A stretch of 35,434 nt of DNA from an uncultured Clostridium sp. (GTDB taxonomy: Bacteria; Bacillota; Clostridia; Clostridiales; Clostridiaceae): positions 1 to 35,434 of the forward strand of contig CAKVLD010000028.1 in assembly GCA_934755305.1 (NCBI GenBank). Reading direction: 5' to 3'. The stretch's first letter is position 1. Every line of letters starts with the position of its first letter. Below, one piece after another: positions 1 to 7,565 of the stretch. The translations under genes and the position numbers were made by a program. The notes under the pieces are model-generated. The model saw only the letters and a list, made by a program, of their open reading frames with translations. It was not told where the DNA came from and made no database searches.

Positions 1-281
1 ACAATTTTAGTAGATATAGTCTTTCCATTTCGACGCTGAACAGCTTTAATAGTTTTGTTGTACTTATGCTTGTAATAAGCTAAGAGTAATTGATAATCTA
101 CCTTCTCAAGTTTGATTATTTTAGGTAGTTTGTCTACTTTAAATTTTTGATATTTCGGACTATTTGAGTCATCAAATATCTGCCTAAGAGGTATATTTTT
201 AGAAATAAATAAAATTAAATCATAAATAATTTTATGTAAGTATTGAATATATAAGATTAAATGAGTTATAATTGAATCCAC
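1..281 (-). CDS. Insertion-sequence transposase, N-terminal part (runs off window)
   Basis: An open frame on the minus strand starts at a GTG (281-279) after an AAAGGA ribosome binding site (about 292-297) and stays open to the window edge, giving about 93 residues with no stop. It has a hydrophobic helical start, then a basic segment with the pattern VDKLP..I..EK.DY..LL.YY and the motif QRRNGK. This resembles the N-terminus of clostridial DDE transposases in which a Cys-rich finger and the catalytic domain follow. The catalytic part lies outside the window, so the IS family cannot be fixed. Its upstream side abuts the tail of a GH16 glucanase gene, as expected if the element inserted into or next to that gene. 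The transposase assignment rests on remembered family pattern, not on a visible catalytic triad. Confidence 0.6.
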   Translation of the reverse strand, partial: MDSIITHLILYIQYLHKIIYDLILFISKNIPLRQIFDDSNSPKYQKFKVDKLPKIIKLEKVDYQLLLAYYKHKYNKTIKAVQRRNGKTISTKI

Positions 282-328
282 AATAACGACATCCTTTCGT
301 GTTTTATTTGTTTTGTTGTAGATTCAAT
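271..328. repeat. Inverted repeat spanning the transposase start
   Basis: ATTGAATCCACAA (271-283) is repeated in inverted orientation as TTGTAGATTCAAT (316-328), with one mismatch and a 32-nt loop. The loop holds the ribosome binding site, and the left arm overlaps the GTG start codon. In a transcript entering from outside, the hairpin would bury the start. That kind of arrangement is known in several insertion sequences as a brake on read-through expression. The regulatory role here is inference. Confidence 0.5.
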
Positions 329-412
329 TTTAACATGAAATTAGGGGGTCGTTGTTTTTTTATGCAAAAAAACTTTCGAAACCTTGATATATAAAGAAAA
401 TTTTTAAAAAGA

Positions 413-435
413 ATAGTGTATAAACTTTACACTAT
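413..435. repeat. Perfect 8-bp inverted repeat at the IS / GH16 junction
   Basis: ATAGTGTA (413-420) and TACACTAT (428-435) are perfect inverted arms around a 7-nt loop. The recognisable GH16 reading frame begins at 436, immediately after the right arm, so the palindrome lies exactly at the boundary between element-derived and host sequence. It could be an IS end structure or a deletion endpoint. Confidence 0.5.
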
Positions 436-567
436 CTTCCATCACATCCAGGTAAAATAATGATGAATATGTGGCCGGGTAGAAATGTGGATAATTGGTT
501 AGGGGCCTTTAATGGTGTAACTCCACTTAAAGCATCATATGACTGGATAGCATATGATCCTATATAG
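436..567 (+). pseudogene. C-terminal remnant of a GH16 endo-beta-1,3-1,4-glucanase (lichenase)
   Basis: This frame encodes 43 residues ending at TAG 565-567. They match the conserved end of bacterial GH16 lichenases: a PGKIMMN.WPG block, then DNWLGAFNGVTPL, then a final YDWIAYDP. The Asp-Trp-Leu-Gly and Tyr-Asp-Trp elements are family hallmarks. The signal peptide, the catalytic E-x-D-x-E strand and the rest of the roughly 210-residue domain are missing. An in-frame TAA lies at 421-423 and there is no start codon or ribosome binding site. The remnant abuts an IS transposase, so truncation by that element or by an associated deletion is the simplest reading. The product would be inactive. Confidence 0.8.
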
Positions 568-643
568 AATTCATAATAGAGATATTTTATATTTCTAATA
601 TTAAAAAAAGTAATAATATATAAAAAATAAGCTGTTAAATTTG

Positions 644-682
644 AAATACCATGACAACAAAATTAATCTTGTCATGGTATTT
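644..682. terminator. Bidirectional intrinsic terminator
   Basis: The arms AAATACCATGACAA (644-657) and TTGTCATGGTATTT (669-682) pair perfectly around an 11-nt loop. T-rich sequence follows on the plus strand and A-rich sequence precedes, so it can work both ways. It sits 14 bp past the 3' end of the LysR gene on the minus strand. Confidence 0.75.
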
Positions 683-695
683 TGGGGTTTGATTA

Positions 696-1580
696 CTAAT
701 TGCTATTATGAAATTCTCTAATTATTTTTAGCAAATCTTCTAGTATAGAATCTAGAAATAAATCTTTTCTATAAATTAGATTAATAGTTTGTCTAGGTGG
801 ATAATCATTAATAGGTATTGTTTTAATAGCAGAATTTTTTATTGATTTTATATAAGATTTTGGAAGTATACTTATATTATCAGATCCTTCAATCAATGCA
901 ACACAAGATGTCAGATTAGCTACTTGGATAATTGGATTACAAACATGATTTATACAATTAAAGGCTTCATCAATATTTTTTCTTGATGCTGAGGATTTTG
1001 GTAATAAAACTATAGATTCACTTATTAAATCTTTTAAAGAAATTGTATTATAGTTTGTAAGTTTTGAATCGATAGAAACAGCAGCTAAATATTGTTCTAC
1101 ATTCAATACTTCAGATACAATTGAAGGATTTTCTATAGTAGAAGAGTAAATAATACCCAAATCTAACTTTCCATTTTTAACATTTTCTAATATAGTTTTA
1201 CTACTATGTTCCTCTAAACTTAATAAAATATCTGGGTGTAATTTATTAAATTTGGAGCAAGGTAATAATATTAAGTGTGAGCCTGATGAACCAATTTTTA
1301 TTTGAGTTCTTGTTTTTCCTGCAAAGTTTTTTATATCATTTTTTGTTTGTTCTATATCAAAAAATATTTTATAAGCATGTTTCTGTAGAATTTTTCCTTC
1401 CTCAGTTAAAGTAGTTTTCTTTGATTCATATTTGAATAATTTAGCTCCCATAATATCTTCAAGCAATTTTATTTGATTACTTAAAGTAGGTTGAGATATA
1501 TGTAAGCGTTCTGCTGCAGCAGTGTAATGTAATTCTTCTGATAATACTAAAAAGTAGTTTAACAATCTTAATTCTAACAA
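696..1580 (-). CDS. LysR-family transcriptional regulator
   Basis: This is a 294-residue LysR-type regulator of normal family length. The N-terminal winged helix-turn-helix spans residues about 1-60, with the typical AAAERLHISQPTLSNQIK segment. The rest is the type 2 periplasmic-binding-like effector domain (about 90-290). The start is TTG at 1580-1578, placed 8 nt after an AGGAGG site; no ATG is better placed. The gene is divergent from the beta-glucoside PTS operon, and an LTTR-type dyad lies in the shared intergenic region, so it most likely controls that operon and itself. Clostridial bgl operons are more often run by LicT-type antiterminators, and no such gene or RAT site is visible here. 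The effector is unknown. Confidence 0.9.
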   Translation of the reverse strand: MLELRLLNYFLVLSEELHYTAAAERLHISQPTLSNQIKLLEDIMGAKLFKYESKKTTLTEEGKILQKHAYKIFFDIEQTKNDIKNFAGKTRTQIKIGSSGSHLILLPCSKFNKLHPDILLSLEEHSSKTILENVKNGKLDLGIIYSSTIENPSIVSEVLNVEQYLAAVSIDSKLTNYNTISLKDLISESIVLLPKSSASRKNIDEAFNCINHVCNPIIQVANLTSCVALIEGSDNISILPKSYIKSIKNSAIKTIPINDYPPRQTINLIYRKDLFLDSILEDLLKIIREFHNSN

Positions 1581-1599
1581 ATGTAAAGCCTCCTAAATA

Positions 1600-1616
1600 T
1601 ATAGATACAAACTATA
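1600..1616. promoter_or_regulatory. Probable LysR-type operator (T-N11-A dyad)
   Basis: TATAG-N7-CTATA (1600-1616) is a dyad that fits the LTTR rule T-N11-A. Its centre (about 1608) lies about 65 bp upstream of the start point expected for the PTS promoter, the classical position of an LTTR recognition site. It is also close to the LysR start, which would permit autoregulation. AT-richness weakens the call. Confidence 0.5.
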
Positions 1617-1637
1617 TATATTATATTTAATATAGTA

Positions 1638-1666
1638 TTGATAAATATATAGTAAACAATTACAAT
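1638..1666 (+). promoter_or_regulatory. Sigma-A promoter of the beta-glucoside PTS operon
   Basis: The -35 box TTGATA (1638-1643) and -10 box TACAAT (1661-1666) are separated by exactly 17 bp. Transcription would start near 1673, about 49 nt before the PTS start codon. Confidence 0.6.
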
Positions 1667-1681
1667 AAAAATGTAAACAAT
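1652..1681. repeat. Direct repeat GTAAACAAT flanking the -10 box
   Basis: GTAAACAAT occurs at 1652-1660 and 1673-1681, 21 bp apart start to start (two helical turns). One copy is in the promoter spacer and the other is at the predicted transcription start. This could be a tandem regulator site. Confidence 0.4.
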
Positions 1682-1721
1682 ATCATCGATGAGATAAAAG
1701 GTGTTAGGAGGATACTATGAG

Positions 1722-3596
1722 ATGAATTATTCAGATTTAGCAAAAGTAATAATAAAAAATGTTGGAACAAAAGAGAATATTTTATCACTAGCTCATTGTG
1801 CTACAAGGTTAAGATTTAATTTAAAGGATGATAGTAAAGCCAATACTGATGTACTTAAAGGTACAAAGGGAGTTATGGGTGTTGTTAATAAGGGAGGGCA
1901 ATATCAAGTAATAATAGGTAGTGATGTTGCTAATGTATATAAAGAAATAATAGAAATTGCAAACATAGATAGTAGTGATTCAAATAATGAAGAAGCTAAT
2001 AGAAATGCTGTTGTCAAAGTATTAGATACAATAGCAGGTATATTTACACCAATTATTCCTGCAATAACTGGAGCAGGTATGTTAAAAGCAGTTATGGCAT
2101 TACTAGTAAGTTTTAAAGTAATTAGTACTACAAGTCAAACATATTCAATATTGAATTTTATGGCGGATGCTGCTTTTTACTTCTTACCATTTTTACTAGC
2201 AAATTCAGCTGCTAAGAAGTTTAAGTGTAATCCTTATATGGCATTAACACTTGCAGGAGTGTTACTTCATCCTAATTTTACAGCAATGATGGATGCAGCA
2301 AAAAAAGCGGGAGAAGGGATTAGCTTTTTAGGATTACCAGTTACAATAGCTACTTATTCATCATCAGTTATTCCTATAATTTTAGGAGTATGGTTTATGT
2401 CTTTTGTAGAACCTATAGCAGATAAGGTATCTCCAAATGCAGTAAAATTTTTCACTAAACCATTAATTACACTTGTTGTTACAGGAATTGCTTCTTTAGT
2501 TGTTTTAGGCCCTATAGGTAATATATGTGGTAATGGTATTTCAGCAGGAATTGAGTATTTAAATGAATATGCAAATTGGTTAGTTCCACTTATAGTAGGT
2601 ACTTTCTCACCACTATTAGTTATGACAGGTATGCATTATGGATTAATTCCAATTGGTATAAATAATTTAGCTACAGCAGGATTTGATACGGTAGTAGGAC
2701 CAGGTATGCTTGGATCTAATATTGCACAAGGTGCAGCATCACTTGCAGTAGCATGTAAAACAAAGAATAAAGAATTAAAACAATTAGCATCTTCAGCGGG
2801 TATTACAGGAGTTTGCGGTATTACTGAACCAGCAATGTATGGTGTTACATTAAAGTTAAAGAAACCATTAATTGGAGTAATGCTTGGAGGAGGAGTATCA
2901 GGGTTATTTTTAGGAATCTTTGGAGTAGGTAGATATACTTCAGGTTCACCAGGACTTTTAGCTCTTCCAGGATATATTGGTACTGAAGGATTTAGAAATA
3001 TTACACTTGCTTGTGTAGGTGCAGCTATTGCATTTGTAGTTTCATTCGTTGTTACATATTTAGTAGGATTTGAAGATGTAGTAGAAGAAGAACAAAAGGA
3101 AGAAGTTAAAGAAGAAATAAGAGAAGAAGATAAAGTTAAAGATATTATAATTTATGCTCCTATAAAAGGAAAATGTGTTGAGTTAAATAAAGTTAATGAT
3201 CCAATGTTTTCAGAAGGAATGATGGGTCAAGGTGTAGCTATAATACCAGAAGAAGGAAGAGTAGTGGCGCCAGTAAATGGAGTTATTTCAGCTATTTTTG
3301 AAACAAAACATGCAATTGGTATAACATCAGAGGATGGAGCAGAATTATTAATTCATATAGGAATAGATACTGTAAATTTAAAAGGAAAGTATTTTAATGC
3401 GAGAATAAAAGAAGGGGATTCTATAAAAGTAGGAGATTTATTAGTGGAATTTAATAAGGATTCTATAATAAAGGAAGGTTATGAAGTAATTACACCAGTT
3501 ATAGTAACAAATAGTGCTGCTTATACTGAAGTTATAGGAAGTACTTTAGGAACTAATGTAAAAGAAAAGGACAAGCTAATAAATATTATAAAATAA
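1722..3596 (+). CDS. bglP: PTS beta-glucoside-type permease, EIIBCA fusion
   Basis: This membrane permease phosphorylates an incoming beta-glucoside. The ATG at 1722 is chosen because AGGAGG (1706-1711) lies 10 nt upstream, giving 624 residues; an in-frame GTG at 1701 lacks a site. EIIB is N-terminal, with phospho-accepting Cys26 in HCATRLRF. EIIC (about 100-450) contains multiple membrane helices and the GITEPAMYG signature. A Glu/Lys-rich linker near 455-475 leads to a Crr-type EIIA (about 480-610), with active His545 in LLIHIGIDTVNL. This B-C-A order is that of the BglF/BglP family. The gene is cotranscribed with the phospho-beta-glucosidase 21 bp downstream. A two-codon frame (ATG AGA TGA, 1717-1725) overlaps the start. 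Exact sugar (cellobiose, salicin, arbutin or gentiobiose) is not resolved. Confidence 0.9.
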   Translation: MNYSDLAKVIIKNVGTKENILSLAHCATRLRFNLKDDSKANTDVLKGTKGVMGVVNKGGQYQVIIGSDVANVYKEIIEIANIDSSDSNNEEANRNAVVKVLDTIAGIFTPIIPAITGAGMLKAVMALLVSFKVISTTSQTYSILNFMADAAFYFLPFLLANSAAKKFKCNPYMALTLAGVLLHPNFTAMMDAAKKAGEGISFLGLPVTIATYSSSVIPIILGVWFMSFVEPIADKVSPNAVKFFTKPLITLVVTGIASLVVLGPIGNICGNGISAGIEYLNEYANWLVPLIVGTFSPLLVMTGMHYGLIPIGINNLATAGFDTVVGPGMLGSNIAQGAASLAVACKTKNKELKQLASSAGITGVCGITEPAMYGVTLKLKKPLIGVMLGGGVSGLFLGIFGVGRYTSGSPGLLALPGYIGTEGFRNITLACVGAAIAFVVSFVVTYLVGFEDVVEEEQKEEVKEEIREEDKVKDIIIYAPIKGKCVELNKVNDPMFSEGMMGQGVAIIPEEGRVVAPVNGVISAIFETKHAIGITSEDGAELLIHIGIDTVNLKGKYFNARIKEGDSIKVGDLLVEFNKDSIIKEGYEVITPVIVTNSAAYTEVIGSTLGTNVKEKDKLINIIK

Positions 3597-3617
3597 AACT
3601 TTAGGAGGTATTTATAG

Positions 3618-5048
3618 ATGAAATTAGGTTTTTCTGAAAAGTTTTTATGGGGGGGCGCACTAGCTGCCAACCAATGTGAAGGTGGATATAGAGAAGGTGG
3701 CAGAGGCCTTGCAAATGTAGACCTTTGTCCATCAGGAGAAAATAGAGTTAAAGTTATGAAAGGGCAAGTTTCATCTTTGGAATTACAAGAAGGAGAATTT
3801 TATCCATCTCATGAGGCAATAGATTTTTATCATAGATATAAAGGTGATATTGCTTTACTTGCAGAAATGGGATTTAAGTGTTTAAGAGTATCTATAGCAT
3901 GGTCAAGAATATTTCCTATGGGTGATGAAAAAGAACCAAATGAAGAAGGATTAAAGTTCTATGAATCTTTATTTGATGAAATGCTTAAGTATGGCATTGA
4001 GCCAGTGGTAACTATATGCCATTTTGACACACCAATTTCAATTATAGAAAGATTTGGTGGGTGGAAAAATAGAAAGTTTGTAGATTTCTATTTAAATTAT
4101 TGTAGAGCTATATTTGAAAAATATAAAGATAAAGTAAAATATTGGATTACATTTAATGAAATTAATATGATACTACATTTACCATTTATGGGGGCAGGAG
4201 TTGTATTTAAAGAAGGAGATAATGAACTTCAAATTAAATATCAATCAGCTCATCATGAACTTATAGCAAGTGCTTTAGCTACTAAGATGGCACATGAAAT
4301 AATTCCAAACTGTATGGTTGGATGTATGCTTGCAGCAGGAGATTTCTATCCATATTCATGTAACCCAAAAGATGTAATGGAAGCTATGAGAAAGGATAGA
4401 GAAAATTTATTATTTATAGATGTTCAATCTAGAGGAGAATATCCAGGTTATGCTAAGAGATTCTTCAGAGAAAACAATATAGAAATAAAAGTGGAAGAAA
4501 ATGATGAGGAAATTTTAAAATCAAATACAGTTGATTATATTGGATTTAGTTATTATTCAAGTAGATGTGCATCTGTAGATCCTGAAATATTAAATGGAAA
4601 AACTTCAGGAAATGCATTTAAAACAGTAAGAAATCCTTATTTAAAAGCTTCTGAATGGGGATGGCAAATAGATCCAGATGGGTTAAGGATAACTTGCAAT
4701 AGCCTTTATGATAGATATCAAAAACCATTATTCATTGTTGAAAATGGATTAGGAGCAAATGATATTATTGAAAAAGATGGTTCTATAAATGATGATTATA
4801 GAATTGAATATCTAAGAGAACATATAAAAGCTATGGAAGAAGCTATTTTAGATGGAGTTGATATAATTGGTTATACACCTTGGGGGTGTATAGATCTTGT
4901 ATCAGCATCTACTGGAGAAATGAAAAAACGTTATGGATTCATTTATGTTGATAAAGATAATAATGGAGAAGGTACTTTAGAAAGAAGAAAGAAAAAGAGT
5001 TTCTATTGGTATAAGAAAGTTATAGAGTCTAACGGAAAAGAATTATAA
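3618..5048 (+). CDS. bglA: 6-phospho-beta-glucosidase, GH1
   Basis: This cytosolic GH1 enzyme hydrolyses the phosphorylated beta-glucoside delivered by the adjacent PTS to glucose 6-phosphate and the aglycone or sugar. It has 476 residues, the usual family length. The acid/base is Glu181 in TFNEIN and the nucleophile is Glu375 in FIVENG. The Ser..Lys.Tyr phosphate-binding element typical of phospho-glucosidases is visible in SASTGEMKKRYGFIYVD near residues 430-445. The N-terminal FLWGGALAANQCEGG block is also characteristic. An AGGAGG site precedes the ATG. The gene ends the operon, as a strong terminator follows within 30 bp. Confidence 0.93.
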   Translation: MKLGFSEKFLWGGALAANQCEGGYREGGRGLANVDLCPSGENRVKVMKGQVSSLELQEGEFYPSHEAIDFYHRYKGDIALLAEMGFKCLRVSIAWSRIFPMGDEKEPNEEGLKFYESLFDEMLKYGIEPVVTICHFDTPISIIERFGGWKNRKFVDFYLNYCRAIFEKYKDKVKYWITFNEINMILHLPFMGAGVVFKEGDNELQIKYQSAHHELIASALATKMAHEIIPNCMVGCMLAAGDFYPYSCNPKDVMEAMRKDRENLLFIDVQSRGEYPGYAKRFFRENNIEIKVEENDEEILKSNTVDYIGFSYYSSRCASVDPEILNGKTSGNAFKTVRNPYLKASEWGWQIDPDGLRITCNSLYDRYQKPLFIVENGLGANDIIEKDGSINDDYRIEYLREHIKAMEEAILDGVDIIGYTPWGCIDLVSASTGEMKKRYGFIYVDKDNNGEGTLERRKKKSFYWYKKVIESNGKEL

Positions 5049-5071
5049 CTAAATAACTTACTTTTATGCTA

Positions 5072-5108
5072 AAAAAATAGGAGGATAAAAAATGTCCTCC
5101 TATTTTTT
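5072..5108 (+). terminator. Terminator of the beta-glucoside operon
   Basis: AAAAAATAGGAGGA (5072-5085) and TCCTCCTATTTTTT (5095-5108) form a 14-bp perfect stem with a 9-nt loop and a built-in U-tract. Confidence 0.9.
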
Positions 5109-5303
5109 ATATTAATTAAAGATATAATTGTATTAAATTCAAATTAATAACTATTATTAAAATATAATTAAGTTGTAAAATTAAGTTTAAACTTTATATA
5201 TGGTGGGGAAAAATATAATATGAAGTTAAAAGCTGAGGCATATTTAAATTATAATTAAATAGGTTAAGATAGTAGTAAAAAATAGAACAAGGGATGGTTG
5301 ATA

Positions 5304-7472
5304 ATGAAAGAAAAGTTGAGCATAAAAAATATATTAAAAGAGATTTTTGTAGGATTAATAATAGCAGCAGTATCTATTCCAATAGGAATGGGATATGCAC
5401 AAATTTCAGGGCTTCCAGCAGTATATGGACTATATGGTTCTGTACTTCCTATATTAGTGTTTGCCTTAATTTCTTCATCACCTCAATTTATATTTGGGGT
5501 AGATGCGGCACCATCAGCTTTAATAGGAGGAGTTTTATTATCTATGGGAATAGAAGAAGGTAGTATTGAAGCTATACAAATAATCCCTGTATTAACATTG
5601 TATGCGGCTATATGGTTATTTATATTTTATATATTTAAGGCAGGTAGATTAGTAAATTATATTTCAACACCAGTAATGGGGGGATTTATAACTGGAATAG
5701 GAACAATTATTATATTAATGCAAATACCAAAGTTAATGGGAGGCCCATCAGGAAGTGGTGAGGCTATAGAGCTTATTGAGCATATAATTGAGGTATCAAC
5801 AAAGATTAATTGGCTTTCATTAGCTATGGGGTTAGGGTCACTTGCAATTATTTTGGTATCAAAAAAATATGTACCAAAGTTTCCTATGAGTTTAGTAGTA
5901 ATGGCATTAGGTGCCTTATCTACAATGATATTTCATGTAGATGAATATGGTGTAACACTACTTTCACAAGTTAGTAGTGGGTTACCAAGGTTTATAATAC
6001 CAGATTTAACTTTAATAAATTTTAAAGATGGCTTTATGTTAAGTTTACCAATAGCAGTAGTTATCCTTACAGAGTCTTTACTAGGTGAAACAAGTTTTGC
6101 TATAAAAAATAACTATAAGATTGATGATAATCGTGAAATATTAGCGTTTTCTCTTGGTAATTTAGCATCAGCTATTACAGGATGTTGTCCTGTAAATGGA
6201 AGTGTATCAAGAACTGTTATGAGTGAACAATATGGAGCAAAAACAAAGATAGTTTCAATAACAGCATCTATTGTTATGGTATTTGTATTACTATTTGCAA
6301 CAGGATTCATTGGATATCTTCCAGTACCTGTTTTAACTGCTATAGTAATTTCAGCTTTAATTGGAGTATTAGAAATACATGTTGCTATAAAGCTTTACAA
6401 GGTAAATAAAACAGAATTTATTATTTTTATGGGAGCTTTTGTTGCAGTTTTAATTTTAGGAACAATATATGGTGTGGTTGCAGGATTAATATTATCATTT
6501 ACTGCTATGGTACTAAAATCATCGGCACCACCAAGAAGCTTTTTAGGTGTTATACCTGGAAAAGAAGGGTTTTATGATTTGACTAGAAACAGAGATGCTA
6601 GGAGTATTCCTGGAGTTATAATATATCGTTTTACTGGAAGTTTATTTTTTGCAAATATTAATACTTTTCAAAATGATATTGAAGAAGAGATTAATGAAAA
6701 CACTAAGGTTGTAGTAATAGATGCAAGTGGGATATCAAGTATAGATATTACAGCAGCAGAAAGATTGGAAATGCTTCAAAAAAACTTTGCAGATAAAGGA
6801 ATTGAATTTTACATTACAGAGCATATAGGTGAACTTAATGATGAAATGAGAAAACTAGGACTTGGGCATATGATAGAAGAAGGTGTGATTCGTAGAACTA
6901 TAGCAGCTGCACTTATAGAAGCAGATATAGATAATCCTTATGAGGAGGTAGCTGAGGACGAGGCATTAGTTAAGTCGAAGATTCTTAAGATAAAAGAAGA
7001 AATTCTTGAAGAATTTGAGTGGGCTTTTGGAGAAGATGCAGAAGAACAAATGGAAAAGCATGCTCAAGAGATTATAGAAAATATAACTAGGTTTACTGCA
7101 GAGTTTACGTCAGAAGTAGATATTGATCTTAAAACAAAAGCTTGGAGACATCTAGGAAGTTTTGATCAAGATAATCTTCTTGAGCATTTAGAAAGACACT
7201 TAAATGAAATTGCAGCAAGGCTTGGGCAACCAGTTGAAGCAGTAGAAGCTAATATTATGGAACATAGAATTAAATTAGTAGAAAAGATGAAAAGTGAAGA
7301 TAAAGAAGTATATGCTAGATATGTGGAAAAACGTAGAAGATACGAAGAATTACTTAAAAAAGATAATCCTAAGTTACATGAATATATTATGGAGCATAGA
7401 AAAAAGCAATATGAAATATTAAAGAAATGTAAACCTGAAATAGCAGAACAAGCAAAGAATTGGGTTTATTAG
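5304..7472 (+). CDS. SulP-family inorganic anion transporter with STAS domain and long C-terminal extension
   Basis: The product is a membrane anion transporter (sulfate, bicarbonate or another anion; not determinable). The ATG at 5304 is chosen over an in-frame TTG at 5298 because an AAGGG element sits about 10 nt upstream. The protein has 722 residues. SulP signatures include the GYAQISGLPAVYGLYGS block near residue 30 and the FGVDAAPSALIGG helix. Membrane helices run to about residue 410. A STAS domain spans about 432-540, with the conserved VVVIDASGISSIDITAAE strand-loop-helix. After it comes a further ~178-residue charged, helical, His- and Glu-rich region, which makes the protein much longer than a plain SulP-STAS. 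A leader of about 190 bp separates it from the upstream terminator. Confidence 0.88.
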   Translation: MKEKLSIKNILKEIFVGLIIAAVSIPIGMGYAQISGLPAVYGLYGSVLPILVFALISSSPQFIFGVDAAPSALIGGVLLSMGIEEGSIEAIQIIPVLTLYAAIWLFIFYIFKAGRLVNYISTPVMGGFITGIGTIIILMQIPKLMGGPSGSGEAIELIEHIIEVSTKINWLSLAMGLGSLAIILVSKKYVPKFPMSLVVMALGALSTMIFHVDEYGVTLLSQVSSGLPRFIIPDLTLINFKDGFMLSLPIAVVILTESLLGETSFAIKNNYKIDDNREILAFSLGNLASAITGCCPVNGSVSRTVMSEQYGAKTKIVSITASIVMVFVLLFATGFIGYLPVPVLTAIVISALIGVLEIHVAIKLYKVNKTEFIIFMGAFVAVLILGTIYGVVAGLILSFTAMVLKSSAPPRSFLGVIPGKEGFYDLTRNRDARSIPGVIIYRFTGSLFFANINTFQNDIEEEINENTKVVVIDASGISSIDITAAERLEMLQKNFADKGIEFYITEHIGELNDEMRKLGLGHMIEEGVIRRTIAAALIEADIDNPYEEVAEDEALVKSKILKIKEEILEEFEWAFGEDAEEQMEKHAQEIIENITRFTAEFTSEVDIDLKTKAWRHLGSFDQDNLLEHLERHLNEIAARLGQPVEAVEANIMEHRIKLVEKMKSEDKEVYARYVEKRRRYEELLKKDNPKLHEYIMEHRKKQYEILKKCKPEIAEQAKNWVY

Positions 7473-7565
7473 ATAAACTATTAAAAATTAATATTTACAT
7501 ATAAAAAAACTAGTTGGTTAATCTATTACTATAGAAGCAAACTATAGATATATAGAGGTGAAACA

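Noticed and set aside
5294..5563. Open frame starting at ATG 5294 that overlaps the SulP start
   Set aside because: It is a different frame over the conserved first helices of the transporter and its product has no family features.
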